Positions 1 to 8,779 of a stretch of 50,996 nt of DNA are shown here, one piece after another. Origin of the DNA: Mycobacterium sp. 1164966.3 (GTDB lineage Bacteria > Actinomycetota > Actinomycetes > Mycobacteriales > Mycobacteriaceae). The stretch lies in assembly GCF_001665395.1 (NCBI RefSeq), contig NZ_LZSG01000043.1:1-50996 (forward strand), in the 5' to 3' direction. The stretch's first letter is position 1. Each line of letters starts with the position of its first letter. Below the pieces are notes generated by a model. That model made no database searches. It was given only the letters and a program-made list of their open reading frames with translations, and had not been told where the DNA came from. Made by a program: the position numbers and the translations under genes.

Positions 1-2
1 CC

Positions 3-161
3 GGGGATCGGGCCACCGTTGTGCAGGCGGCGTTGAGCCAGGTCGGATCGTCGTACGTGTGGGGCGGCGCCTCACCGGGCGGGTTCGACTGCTCCGGACT
101 GGTGATGTGGGCCTTCCAGCAGGCCGGCATCTCACTGCCGCACTCCAGCCGTGCGCTGGCC
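3..161 (+). pseudogene. NlpC/P60 domain fragment of a RipC-like hydrolase (displaced 3' part)
   Basis: The plus-strand frame opening at the window edge encodes the start of an NlpC/P60 peptidase domain: VQAALSQVG, then YVWGG, then the catalytic-Cys motif FDCSGLVMWAF, then LPHSSRALA. After about position 161 the family sequence stops and the frame runs on as meaningless Gly/Leu-rich sequence. The N-terminal part of the same protein lies on the opposite strand just downstream (162-791), so this is one gene in two inverted pieces, not a separate gene. The catalytic His part of the domain is absent. The break falls in the short sequence GCCGTGCGCTGGCC (148-161), whose complement is also the last coherent part of the minus-strand piece. 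I see the split directly; whether it is biological or an assembly error cannot be decided here. Confidence 0.8.
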
Positions 162-791
162 TGGCGTCAGTGCGAGGTATTGCGACTTGACCACGGCGAT
201 CTGCACCTGCAGCTGGCTCTGCTTGGACTGCAGACTCGCCCGTACCGCGGCGGCCTGCTCGGCAGCGCTCTTGGCCTCGGCGGCGGACTTGGCGGAGGCT
301 TGCTCGGCCTTGGCGGCCTGCTCGCCCGCAGCCCGGTAACTGACCATCTGCTGGGACATGTCAGCCGCAAGCACCCGCTGCACGGACAAACTGTCGATCA
401 GCTGCTGCGGCGACTTGGCCGTCAAGATGGCGTGCATGCCGTCGGTGCGGCCACCTATGTAGGTGGCGGCGGCGAGCTTGTTGACAGCGCCCTGGAAGCT
501 GGCCAGCCGATCCTTGGCGGCCTGTGCGGCGGCCTGGTCGTCCGCGTGCTTTCTCTCCGCGGCCTGCTGGACGGCCAGCTTCTTGATCAAGTCGAGCTGG
601 GCGGTATGCATGGCTTCGGTTGTCTGCTCGGCCTGCCGGGATAGCTCTGTCAGCTTTGCTACCGCATCGCCCGCGGGGTCGGCGAAGGCGTTGGTGGCAA
701 CGACACCGGAGAAGACGGTGAAGCCCGCAAGCGTACCGACCATGCAACGCGCGATGGCACGCGCAATCGGAGGCTTACAGATGAGCTTCAA
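132..791 (-). pseudogene. RipC-like peptidoglycan hydrolase, N-terminal part (truncated by inversion junction)
   Basis: This 219-residue frame resembles the N-terminal half of M. tuberculosis Rv2190c (RipC), an exported NlpC/P60 endopeptidase that cleaves peptidoglycan stem peptides. A TTG start at 791 is supported by AAGGAAA seven bases upstream. Residues 1-38 look like a Sec signal peptide ending near NAFADPA. The rest is an Ala/Gln/Lys-rich coiled coil (LSRQAEQTTEAMH, then AGEQAAKAEQASAKSAAEAK), the usual regulatory helical region. Family similarity ends at LALTPGQRTA; the last residues GVRQ and the stop come from reading the complement of the NlpC/P60 fragment. The proline-rich linker and catalytic domain are missing from this strand. 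As written, the protein would be exported but inactive. Confidence 0.85.
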
Positions 792-979
792 AGTGTTGTT
801 TCCTTAAACTGCCGTCGACGCATGTCATCGAGCCGGTTTTAGGTCTCAAACAGGTTACGAAACGATATACGCGTTTGTCCAAAGCGGGGCATTAAGAAAA
901 TAGAAAGATTTCTGTCATTTCTTTGTGAAAGGCCTCGGGCACATCGTCGGTGTCCAGGAGTTACAGCGCCACAGGGCAA

Positions 980-1225
980 TTAAGCGACACCTGATCCGCG
1001 ATCGCGTCGAATCGGAACCAGGCGCAGCCTCGGAGCCAATCCGGCATCGGCGAGCACTTCTAAAGCGGCACGCTCGTCGGACAACAAAGTTTCCGGTACC
1101 CCGAGTATCACGCTGACGACGCAGTCGCGGCATCCCGCACCCCGCGCCGCGCAGTCGTCGCAGTCGATTACCACCGGCGCGCCGGTCGCGCCACCGTTGC
1201 TGTCGGATGCAGTGCTGTGGGCCAT
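980..1225 (-). CDS. small conserved Cys-rich protein (possible zinc ribbon)
   Basis: An 81-residue protein with an ATG start at 1225. Residues 22-37 contain CDDCAARGAGCRDCVV, a C-x2-C-x6-C-x2-C arrangement that could bind zinc or an Fe-S cluster. The remainder (VILGVPETLLSDERAALEVLADAGL, split here as VILGVPETLL and a helical AALEVLADAGL) looks like a short globular domain. The gene sits between the ripC-like fragment and the divergently transcribed exonuclease/UvrC-like gene. Small actinobacterial proteins with this Cys pattern are commonly annotated as hypothetical next to NlpC/P60 genes. I know of no assigned function. Metal binding is an inference from the Cys spacing only. Confidence 0.75.
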   Translation of the reverse strand: MAHSTASDSNGGATGAPVVIDCDDCAARGAGCRDCVVSVILGVPETLLSDERAALEVLADAGLAPRLRLVPIRRDRGSGVA

Positions 1226-1307
1226 CAGGGTCCTCTCGGTCGGGCCTCCGTCGAGTTCCTTCGCACGCTAACCGCGACCACCGACATGTTTTGGCCGTTA
1301 GCTGTCG

Positions 1308-3215
1308 GTGGGTGTGCCTAACGTCACGGCTGTGCGAGTGAGCGGCGCGACCCAGCTGAGCTTCGCCGACCTGTGCCCAGGCGTCGCGGCCGATGAGATG
1401 CCCTTGCGTGAGACCACTTTCGTCGTGGTGGACCTGGAGACCACCGGGGGGCGCGCGACGGCCCGCGGAGAAGCCCCAGCCGACGCCATCACCGAAATCG
1501 GAGCGGTCAAGGTCCGCGGCGGCGTCGTGCTCGGCGAGTTCGCCACCCTGGTGGACCCCCAGCGCAGCATCCCGCCCCAGATCGTGCAGCTCACCGGCAT
1601 CACGTCGGCGATGGTTTGCGACGCTCCGACCATCGACGGCGTGCTGCCGATGTTCTTGGAGTTCGCGGGCAGATCGGTGCTGGTCGCCCACAACGCCGGC
1701 TTCGACATCGGATTCCTGCGGGCCGCCGCGCAGCGCTGCGGCATCACCTGGCGCCGGCCGCAGGTGCTGTGCACGGTTCGGCTGGCCCGCCGGATACTCA
1801 GCCGCGAGGAGGCCCCCAGCGTGCGACTGGCCGCCTTGGCGCGGTTGTTCGCCGTCGCCGCCCAGCCCACTCACCGCGCCCTCGACGACGCGCGCGCCAC
1901 CGTCGAGGTGCTGCACGCCCTCATCGAACGCGTAGGCAACCAGGGCGTGCACACCTACGCCGATCTGCGCTCGTATCTGCCCGACGTGACGACGGCGCAG
2001 CGCCGCAAGCGCGTGCTCGCCGAGGGGTTGCCGCACCGGCCGGGGGTCTACCTGTTCCGCGGACCGTCGGGCGAGGTGCTCTACGTCGGCACCGCCGTCG
2101 ACTTGCGGCGCCGGGTAAGCCAGTACTTCAACGGCGCCGACCGGCGCGGCCGGATCAAGGAGATGGTGGGACTGGCCGGCCGCATCGACCACGTCGAGTG
2201 CGCGCATGCGCTGGAGGCCGGCGTACGCGAGCTGCGGATGCTGGCCGCACACGCACCGCCGTACAACCGGCGGTCGAGGTTCCCGCACCGGTGGTGGTGG
2301 GTAGTGCTCAGCGACGAGGCATTTCCTCGTCTGTCGGTGGTCCGCTCCCCCCGACACGACCGCGCCGTCGGACCGTTCCGGTCCCGCACCGAGGCCGCGC
2401 AGACGGCGGCCCTGCTGGCGCGGTTCACCGGGGTCCGGACCTGCACCACCCGGCTGGGACGTGCGGCGCTGCACGGGCCTTCGTGCCCGGAGGTCGAGGT
2501 GTCGCCGTGCCCCGCCGCTCGCGGCGTGACAGCCACGCAATACGCGACGGCGGTGGCGCGGGCCGCGGCACTGATCGACGGGCAGGACAACAGCGCGCTG
2601 ACCGGCGCCGTCCACGAGGTCACCCGGCTGGCCGGGCTGCACCGCTACGAGAGCGCCGCGCGGCTGCGCGACTTCACCGCCGCCGCCATCGAAACCCTGT
2701 GGCGCGGGCAGCGTTTGCGCGCACTGGCCGCGCTGCCCGAGCTGATCGCCGCCGCGCCGGATGGCCAGGGCGGCTACCACCTCTGCGTGATCCGCCACGG
2801 CCAGCTCGCCGCGGCCGGCGCGGCCCCACGTGGGGTGCCGCCGATGCCCGTCGTGGAGGCCATCCGGGCCGGTGCCCAGACCGTCATTCCGGCGCCGGCG
2901 CCGCTCGCGGGCGCGCTGGTCGAGGAGACCGCGCTCATCGCCCGCTGGCTGGCGGCCCCGGGGGTACGCATTGTCCGCGTCGCCGGCGTGGACGACGCCG
3001 GCTGGACCACCCCGTTGCGGGCGGCAGGTGCCTGGGCCCAGTGGGCCGCGACGGCTCGCTCCGCGCGGCTCGCAGCCGAGCAGGCTGATTCAGACCTGCT
3101 GGCTGAACCGCACCCATCGCGCGAGCAGCTTTTCGGCCGCGCCGGTGTCGATGGCGGCGCGGGCCCGCTGCAGCCCGTCCTCCCACGCCGGCAGCCACTC
3201 GGCGCGGCTGGATAA
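1308..3215 (+). CDS. DEDDh 3'-5' exonuclease fused to a UvrC-like GIY-YIG domain (Rv2191-like)
   Basis: A 635-residue two-domain protein, probably cytoplasmic and acting in DNA repair. Residues 40-205 form an epsilon-type exonuclease: VVVDLETTGG carries the first Asp and Glu, VLVAHNAGFDIGFL the next Asp, and HRALDDA the final His and Asp. From about residue 245, RPGVYLFRGPSGEVLYVG begins a GIY-YIG nuclease domain like the N-terminal half of UvrC. The C-terminal RNase H-like nuclease and helix-hairpin-helix domains of true UvrC are not evident, so this is not the main excinuclease. GTG at 1308 is the longest start; GTG at 1335 or ATG at 1399, nearer the exonuclease motif, are alternatives. The 3' end overlaps the convergent trpD by 126 bases. 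Confidence 0.85.
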   Translation: MGVPNVTAVRVSGATQLSFADLCPGVAADEMPLRETTFVVVDLETTGGRATARGEAPADAITEIGAVKVRGGVVLGEFATLVDPQRSIPPQIVQLTGITSAMVCDAPTIDGVLPMFLEFAGRSVLVAHNAGFDIGFLRAAAQRCGITWRRPQVLCTVRLARRILSREEAPSVRLAALARLFAVAAQPTHRALDDARATVEVLHALIERVGNQGVHTYADLRSYLPDVTTAQRRKRVLAEGLPHRPGVYLFRGPSGEVLYVGTAVDLRRRVSQYFNGADRRGRIKEMVGLAGRIDHVECAHALEAGVRELRMLAAHAPPYNRRSRFPHRWWWVVLSDEAFPRLSVVRSPRHDRAVGPFRSRTEAAQTAALLARFTGVRTCTTRLGRAALHGPSCPEVEVSPCPAARGVTATQYATAVARAAALIDGQDNSALTGAVHEVTRLAGLHRYESAARLRDFTAAAIETLWRGQRLRALAALPELIAAAPDGQGGYHLCVIRHGQLAAAGAAPRGVPPMPVVEAIRAGAQTVIPAPAPLAGALVEETALIARWLAAPGVRIVRVAGVDDAGWTTPLRAAGAWAQWAATARSARLAAEQADSDLLAEPHPSREQLFGRAGVDGGAGPLQPVLPRRQPLGAAG

Positions 3216-4226
3216 CCCGGCATGAGCCACGATCGCGCCGGCGGCGTTGAGCACCACGGCATCCCGCACCGGGCCCTTGGCGCCGCCCAGCACCGAGCGC
3301 GCTTCGGCGGCGTTGGCCTGCGCGTCGCCGCCCAGCAGCTCGTCGAGTTCCGCGCGCGCGAACCCGAAACCCGCCGGATCGAAGGTCAGCTTGTCCACGG
3401 TGCCCGCCTGCACCCGCCAGATGGTGCTGGTGGTCGTAGTGGTCAGCTCGTCGAGCCCGTCGTCGCCGTGCACAACCAGCACGCTGGATCGACGCGCGGC
3501 GAACACCCCGGCCATCACCTCGGCGAGGTCGCCGAACGCGCAGCCGATCAGCCCGGCTCGCGGCCACGCCGGATTGGTAAGCGGCCCAAGGAGATTGAAG
3601 ACTGTGGGCACGGCGATCTCGCGGCGCACCGAGGCCGCGTGCCGGTACGACGGATGGAATACCGGCGCGAAGCAAAAGCCGATCCCGACTTCGCCGAGGC
3701 TGCGCGCGACCTGCTCGGGACCGAGATCGATGCGAACTCCGAGTGCCTCCAGCGTGTCGGCGCCACCGGACAGCGACGACGCCGCCCGGTTGCCGTGTTT
3801 GACCACCGGCACGCCGGCGGCCGCGACCACGATCGCCGCCATGGTGGACAGGTTGACGGTGTTGACGCCGTCGCCGCCGGTGCCGACTATGTCGACGGTG
3901 TCTCCGATGTCTCGCCGCATCGCGTCCACCGGCATCTGACGCGCATGGCTGAGCATCACGTCGGCCAGCTCACTGACTTCGGCCGCGGTGGGACGCTTCA
4001 TCTTCATGGCGACGGCGAAGGCGGCGATCTGGGTAGGCCTCGCGCTGCCCGTCATGATCTGGTCCATGGCCCAGGCCGCATGTCCCCGGGCCAAGTTCTG
4101 CCCGGCGGTCAATCGGCTCAGGACCTGCGGCCACGACGGCGCCGACCCGGCCGGAACCGCAGGAGACCCCCCGGGCAACGGCGTCTCGACTGGCGGCTCG
4201 GATGACGCCCCGGATGACACAGCCAC
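3090..4226 (-). CDS. trpD: anthranilate phosphoribosyltransferase
   Basis: TrpD transfers the phosphoribosyl group of PRPP to anthranilate, the second step of tryptophan synthesis. The protein has the family signatures: the PRPP-binding glycine loop GTGGDGVNTVNLSTMAA, then VVKHGNRAASS, then FCFAPVFHPSYRHA, and LGPLTNPA. I place the start at GTG 4226 (378 residues; about 370 in M. tuberculosis), with GGGA about ten bases upstream. A TTG at 4262 would give a longer, low-complexity N-terminus. It converges on the exonuclease/UvrC-like gene, overlapping its last 126 bases, and diverges from ctaE. It stands alone, away from other trp genes, as in M. tuberculosis. Confidence 0.93.
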   Translation of the reverse strand: MAVSSGASSEPPVETPLPGGSPAVPAGSAPSWPQVLSRLTAGQNLARGHAAWAMDQIMTGSARPTQIAAFAVAMKMKRPTAAEVSELADVMLSHARQMPVDAMRRDIGDTVDIVGTGGDGVNTVNLSTMAAIVVAAAGVPVVKHGNRAASSLSGGADTLEALGVRIDLGPEQVARSLGEVGIGFCFAPVFHPSYRHAASVRREIAVPTVFNLLGPLTNPAWPRAGLIGCAFGDLAEVMAGVFAARRSSVLVVHGDDGLDELTTTTTSTIWRVQAGTVDKLTFDPAGFGFARAELDELLGGDAQANAAEARSVLGGAKGPVRDAVVLNAAGAIVAHAGLSSRAEWLPAWEDGLQRARAAIDTGAAEKLLARWVRFSQQV

Positions 4227-4362
4227 GCGCCGATGGTCCCACGACGACCAGCCGCCGCCCAATCCCCGACGAGGTCAGGTGGTAGCTATTGAGTGCGACG
4301 CGCCACATTGATTTGCCGCCCCGGGTAGTGCTCAACAACTACAAAGCGTCATACTTGCGGAT

Positions 4363-4974
4363 GTGACCAGCGCTGTGGGGACCTCGGGTACTGCGATCAC
4401 GTCGCGCATTCATTCGCTGAATCGGCCGAACATGGTGAGTGTTGGCACCATAGTCTGGCTTTCCAGCGAGCTCATGTTCTTTGCTGGCCTGTTCGCCATG
4501 TATTTCACCGCCCGGGCCCAGGCCGGCGGCAAGTGGCCGCCGCCACCGACCGAGCTGAATCTCTACCAGGCCGTCCCGGTGACGTTGGTTCTGATCGCGT
4601 CGTCATTCACCTGCCAGATGGGCGTGTTCGCCGCCGAGCGCGGCGACGTCTTCGGGTTGCGCCGCTGGTATGTGATCACCTTCCTGATGGGCCTATTCTT
4701 CGTCCTCGGCCAGGGCTACGAGTACTTCCACCTGGTGACGCACGGCACCACGATCCCCAGCAGCGCTTACGGCAGCGTCTTCTACCTCGCCACCGGCTTC
4801 CACGGCCTACACGTCACCGGCGGCCTGATCGCATTCATCTTCCTGCTCGCGCGCACCGCGATGAGCAAGTTCACGCCGGCGCAGGCGACCGCCAGCATCG
4901 TCGTCTCCTACTACTGGCATTTCGTCGACATCGTGTGGATCGCGCTGTTCACCGTGATCTATTTCATCCGGTGA
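4363..4974 (+). CDS. ctaE: cytochrome c oxidase subunit III
   Basis: A 203-residue integral membrane protein of the aa3-type oxidase, with about five hydrophobic segments. The family sequence WLSSELMFFAGLFAMYF lies near residue 35, and GFHGLHVTGGL and YYWHFVDIVWIALF are the classic subunit III helices. Subunit III stabilises the catalytic subunit and lines the oxygen path. The start is GTG 4363. It heads a plus-strand run with qcrC, qcrA and qcrB, 59 bases before qcrC. This placement fits the actinobacterial bcc-aa3 supercomplex, in which oxidase and cytochrome bc1 form a single quinol-to-oxygen unit without free cytochrome c. The gap to the divergent trpD (4227-4362) should hold both promoters. 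Confidence 0.96.
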   Translation: MTSAVGTSGTAITSRIHSLNRPNMVSVGTIVWLSSELMFFAGLFAMYFTARAQAGGKWPPPPTELNLYQAVPVTLVLIASSFTCQMGVFAAERGDVFGLRRWYVITFLMGLFFVLGQGYEYFHLVTHGTTIPSSAYGSVFYLATGFHGLHVTGGLIAFIFLLARTAMSKFTPAQATASIVVSYYWHFVDIVWIALFTVIYFIR

Positions 4975-5033
4975 GGCCGGCAGAGTCCGGTACCGGCCCA
5001 GCAGCCCGAACAGGAATGGACAGGAGTTCTCGG

Positions 5034-5882
5034 TTGAAGAAACTGCGGTTCACCCGATCCGGAGATGACAAGCGCGACAACCGCTCCCGACGGCGGCTGC
5101 AGCGCCGATTGTCCGGAGGACTGCTGCTACTCATTGCGCTCACCGTCGCCGGCGGCCTGGCCGCCGTGCTGACCCCGACTCCGCAGGTTGCCGTCGCCGA
5201 CGAGGACTCCTCGGCGCGGCTGCGCATGGGTAAGCAGCTCTTCGAAACCTCCTGCGTTTCCTGCCACGGCGCCAACCTGCAGGGCGTGCCCGACCACGGG
5301 CCGAGCCTCATCGGCGTCGGCGAGGCCGCCGTCTACTTCCAGGTGTCCACCGGCCGGATGCCCGCCATGCGCGGTGAGGCGCAAGCACAGCGCAAGGACC
5401 CGATCTTCGACGAGGCCCAGACCGACGCGCTCGGCGCCTACGTGCAGGCCAATGGCGGCGGCCCCAGGGTGGTGCGCGAGTCCGACGGCAAAACCATCGC
5501 GATGCGGTCACTGCGCGGCGAGGACCTCGGCCGCGGCGGCGACCTGTTCCGGCTGAACTGCGCGTCCTGCCATAACTTCACCGGCAAGGGTGGGGCGCTG
5601 TCCTCCGGCAAGTACGCGCCCGACCTGGGACCGGCCAACGAACAGCAAATTCTGACGGCGATGCTGACCGGCCCGCAGAACATGCCCAAGTTCTCCGAGC
5701 GTCAGCTCTCCATGGAGGCCAAGAAGGACATCATCGGTTACGTCAGGACGGTCGTCGAAGAACGTCAACCGGGTGGCTACGGTCTCGGCGGGTTCGGACC
5801 GGCACCTGAGGGTATGGCGATGTGGATCATCGGCATGGTCGCCGCCATCGGGTTGACGTTGTGGATTGGGGCGCGCTCGTGA
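5034..5882 (+). CDS. qcrC: menaquinol-cytochrome c reductase cytochrome c subunit
   Basis: A 282-residue di-haem cytochrome c of the bcc complex. CVSCH (residues 74-78) and a later CASCH are the two haem attachment motifs. A basic N-terminus is followed by an uncleaved anchor (GGLLLLIALTVAGGLAA), and a C-terminal membrane helix ends the protein (MWIIGMVAAIGLTLWIGARS). Two haem c groups let it pass electrons directly from the Rieske centre to CuA of CtaC. I choose TTG 5034 because AGGAG lies seven bases upstream; the in-frame ATG at 5016 has its AGGA directly abutting. The stop overlaps the qcrA start (GTGA), implying translational coupling. Confidence 0.93.
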   Translation: MKKLRFTRSGDDKRDNRSRRRLQRRLSGGLLLLIALTVAGGLAAVLTPTPQVAVADEDSSARLRMGKQLFETSCVSCHGANLQGVPDHGPSLIGVGEAAVYFQVSTGRMPAMRGEAQAQRKDPIFDEAQTDALGAYVQANGGGPRVVRESDGKTIAMRSLRGEDLGRGGDLFRLNCASCHNFTGKGGALSSGKYAPDLGPANEQQILTAMLTGPQNMPKFSERQLSMEAKKDIIGYVRTVVEERQPGGYGLGGFGPAPEGMAMWIIGMVAAIGLTLWIGARS

Positions 5883-7087
5883 GCGACGTTGATGAAGTGA
5901 AAGGTTCGGACACCGACAAGGAGGCCGGCTCGGCCCGGGAGCCCGACGAGGCCGCGCTGGCCACGATGTCCAACGAAGAGCTGCTGGCGTTGGGCGGCAA
6001 GCTCGACGGTGTCGAGACCGTCTACAAAGAGCCTCGCTGGCCGATCGAGGGCACCAAGGCCGAGAAGCGCGCCGAGCGCGGAGTGGCGTTGTGGCTTTTG
6101 CTGGGCGGCGCTTCCGGGCTGGCGCTGCTGCTGGTCTTCCTGTTCTGGCCGTGGGAGTACAAGCCGCGCGAGGAGCACGGCAGCATCCTCTACACGCTGG
6201 CCACCCCGCTGTACGGGCTGACCTTCGGGCTGTCCATTCTGGCGATCGGCATCGGCGCCGTGCTGTACCAGAAACGCTTTATCCCCGAAGAGATTTCGAT
6301 CCAGGAACGGCACGACGGCGTATCGCGGGAGATCGACCGCAAGACGGTCGTCGCGAACCTGACCAACGCCCTCGAAGGCTCGACGATCAGACGGCGCAAG
6401 CTGGTCGGCCTGTCGCTGGGCATGGGCTTGGGCGCCTTCGGCCTCGGCACCCTGGTGGCCTTTGCCGGCGGCATGATCAAGAACCCGTGGAAGCCGGTCG
6501 TCGACACCGCCGAAGGCAAGAAAGCCGTGTTGTGGACGTCGGGCTGGACGCCGCGCTACAAGGGCGAAACCATCTATCTGGCGCGGGCCACCGGCTCGCA
6601 CGATTCCGCGCCGTTCGTTCGGATGCGGCCGGAAGACATCGACGCCGGCGGGATGGAGACGGTGTTCCCCTGGCGGCAGTCCGACGGCGACGGCACCACC
6701 GCGGAATCCCATGAAAAGCTGATCGACATCAAGCTGGGTATCCGTAACCCCGTGATGCTCATCCGGATTCGTCCCAGTGACATGCCGCGGGTCGTCAAGC
6801 GCAAGGGGCAGGAGAGCTTCAACTTCGGCGAGTTCTTCGCCTTCACCAAGGTCTGCTCGCACCTGGGCTGCCCGTCCTCGCTCTACGAGCAGCAGTCCTA
6901 CCGGATCCTGTGCCCGTGTCACCAGTCGCAGTTCGACGCTCTGCACTTCGCCAAGCCGATATTCGGTCCCGCGGCCCGCGCACTGGCTCAACTGCCCATC
7001 ACCATCGACGCCGAGGGGTATCTGGTCGCCAACGGTGACTTTGCCGAGCCCGTCGGACCGGCATTTTGGGAGCGAACTACATCATGA
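5879..7087 (+). CDS. qcrA: menaquinol-cytochrome c reductase Rieske iron-sulfur subunit
   Basis: A 402-residue Rieske protein of the actinobacterial type, longer than mitochondrial Rieske proteins. The N-terminal 60 residues are charged and cytoplasmic. Three hydrophobic segments follow (beginning VALWLLLGGASGLALLLVFLF). The C-terminal domain carries the 2Fe-2S ligands CSHLGC and CPCHQSQF. GTG 5879 overlaps the qcrC stop by four bases and the gene overlaps qcrB by four (ATGA). The cluster accepts electrons from menaquinol and hands them to QcrC haem. The region after the second Rieske box (DALHFAKPIFGPA) is the usual Pro-loop area. Confidence 0.95.
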   Translation: MSDVDEVKGSDTDKEAGSAREPDEAALATMSNEELLALGGKLDGVETVYKEPRWPIEGTKAEKRAERGVALWLLLGGASGLALLLVFLFWPWEYKPREEHGSILYTLATPLYGLTFGLSILAIGIGAVLYQKRFIPEEISIQERHDGVSREIDRKTVVANLTNALEGSTIRRRKLVGLSLGMGLGAFGLGTLVAFAGGMIKNPWKPVVDTAEGKKAVLWTSGWTPRYKGETIYLARATGSHDSAPFVRMRPEDIDAGGMETVFPWRQSDGDGTTAESHEKLIDIKLGIRNPVMLIRIRPSDMPRVVKRKGQESFNFGEFFAFTKVCSHLGCPSSLYEQQSYRILCPCHQSQFDALHFAKPIFGPAARALAQLPITIDAEGYLVANGDFAEPVGPAFWERTTS

Positions 7088-8742
7088 GTCCAAAACTGAC
7101 TCCCCCGAACATCGGTGACGTCCTGACCCGCCAAGGCGAGGACATCGACACGCGCTATCACCCTTCGGCGGCCGTCCGCAGACAGCTGAACAAGGTGTTC
7201 CCGACCCACTGGTCGTTCCTGCTGGGCGAGATCGCGCTGTACAGCTTCATCGTGCTGCTGATCACGGGCGTGTATCTGACGCTGTTCTTCGACCCGTCCA
7301 TGGTCGACGTCAACTATCACGGTGCCTATCAACCGCTGCGCGGCGTGGAGATGTCGCGGGCCTACGAGTCGGCGCTCAACATTTCCTTCGAAGTCCGCGG
7401 CGGGCTGTTCGTGCGTCAGATCCACCACTGGGCGGCGCTGATGTTCTCCGCGGCGATCATGGTGCACCTGGCCCGCATCTTCTTCACCGGCGCCTTCCGG
7501 CGCCCCCGCGAGATGAACTGGGTGCTCGGCTCACTGCTGCTGATCCTGTCCATGTTCGAGGGCTACTTCGGCTACTCCCTGCCCGACGACCTGCTCTCCG
7601 GCATCGGCCTGCGCGCCGCCCTCTCCTCGATCACCCTGGGTATGCCCGTGATCGGCACCTGGTTGCACTGGTTCCTGTTCGGCGGCGACTTCCCCGGCAA
7701 CATCTTGATTCCGCGGCTGTACGCGCTGCACATTCTGCTGTTGCCGGCGATCATTCTGGCGCTGATCGGGGCGCACCTGGCGTTGGTGTGGTTCCAGAAG
7801 CACACCCAGTTCCCCGGCCCCGGCCGCACCGAACACAACGTCGTCGGCGTGCGGGTGATGCCGGTGTTCGCGGTCAAATCCGGCGCCTTCTTCGCCACCA
7901 TCGTCGGTGTGCTGGGCCTGATGGGCGGCCTGCTGCAGATCAACCCGATCTGGAACCTGGGCCCCTACAAGCCATCCCAGGTCTCGGCGGGCTCCCAGCC
8001 CGACTTCTACATGATGTGGACCGAGGGTCTGGCCCGTATCTGGCCGCCCTGGGAGTTCTACTTCTGGCACCACACCATTCCCGCCCCGGTCTGGGTGGCG
8101 TTGATCATGGGTTTGGTTTTCGTCCTGCTGATCGTTTATCCGTTCTTGGAGAAGCGGTTCACCGGTGACTATGCCCACCACAATCTGCTGCAGCGCCCGC
8201 GCGACGCCCCGGTGCGCACGGCGGTGGGGGCCATGGCGATCAGCTTCTACATGGTGCTCACGCTGGCGGCGATGAACGACATCATCGCGTTCAAGTTCCA
8301 CATCTCGCTGAACGCGACGACGTGGATCGGGCGTATCGGCATGGTGATCTTGCCGCCGTTCGTGTACTTCATCGCCTATCGGTGGTGCATCGGGCTGCAG
8401 CGCAGCGACCGCGCGGTGCTCGAGCACGGCGTGGAGACCGGCATCATCAAGCGACTCCCGCACGGCGCCTACATCGAATTGCACCAACCGCTGGGCCCCG
8501 TCGACGACCACGGCCACCCACTGGCGCTGGAATACCAGGGCGCACCCGTCCCCAAGCGCATGAACAAGCTGGGGTCGGCCGGCACGCCAGGTAGTGGCAG
8601 CTTCATGTTCGCCGACCCGGCGTCGGAGGATGCCGCACTACGCGAGGCGGCGCACGCCGCCGAGCACCGTGCCCTCACCGCCCTGCGCGAGCACCAGGAA
8701 GGCCGCAACGGCTCACCGAACGGGGAACGCCGCGAGCACTAG
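7084..8742 (+). CDS. qcrB: menaquinol-cytochrome c reductase cytochrome b subunit
   Basis: A 552-residue cytochrome b with the usual eight core helices and the long actinobacterial C-terminal extension. Haem-ligand helices are visible around RQIHHWAALMFSAAIMVHLARI and LYALHILLLPAIILALIGAHL. The Qo-site PEWY motif appears as a PPWEFYFW variant (WPPWEFYFWH), typical of this group. The last 130 residues after the final helix are hydrophilic and face the cytoplasm. ATG 7084 overlaps the qcrA stop. QcrB oxidises menaquinol and is the target of imidazopyridine drugs in M. tuberculosis (established knowledge). It ends the plus-strand respiratory cluster; a family 1 palindromic repeat follows. Confidence 0.96.
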   Translation: MSPKLTPPNIGDVLTRQGEDIDTRYHPSAAVRRQLNKVFPTHWSFLLGEIALYSFIVLLITGVYLTLFFDPSMVDVNYHGAYQPLRGVEMSRAYESALNISFEVRGGLFVRQIHHWAALMFSAAIMVHLARIFFTGAFRRPREMNWVLGSLLLILSMFEGYFGYSLPDDLLSGIGLRAALSSITLGMPVIGTWLHWFLFGGDFPGNILIPRLYALHILLLPAIILALIGAHLALVWFQKHTQFPGPGRTEHNVVGVRVMPVFAVKSGAFFATIVGVLGLMGGLLQINPIWNLGPYKPSQVSAGSQPDFYMMWTEGLARIWPPWEFYFWHHTIPAPVWVALIMGLVFVLLIVYPFLEKRFTGDYAHHNLLQRPRDAPVRTAVGAMAISFYMVLTLAAMNDIIAFKFHISLNATTWIGRIGMVILPPFVYFIAYRWCIGLQRSDRAVLEHGVETGIIKRLPHGAYIELHQPLGPVDDHGHPLALEYQGAPVPKRMNKLGSAGTPGSGSFMFADPASEDAALREAAHAAEHRALTALREHQEGRNGSPNGERREH

Positions 8743-8779
8743 GCCCGCAGACGCATTGCATCTGTCCTGACGACTTTCG

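Noticed and set aside
162..644. Continuation of the plus-strand NlpC/P60 frame beyond the junction.
   Set aside because: The translation becomes a Gly/Leu-rich antisense of the coiled coil and has no family similarity.
792..979. AT-rich ripC leader considered as a c-di-AMP riboswitch.
   Set aside because: The leader is short and lacks the recognisable ydaO/yuaA core; only a ribosome site is clear.
915..2798. A 627-residue open frame on the minus strand opposite the exonuclease/GIY-YIG gene.
   Set aside because: It is the shadow of the plus-strand gene in GC-rich DNA; its translation has no domain pattern, whereas the plus frame has complete nuclease motifs.
4533..5033. N-terminal extension of qcrC back to 4533.
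   Set aside because: It overlaps ctaE in another frame and its Arg-rich translation is an out-of-frame reading of ctaE; the AGGAG-preceded TTG at 5034 fits.
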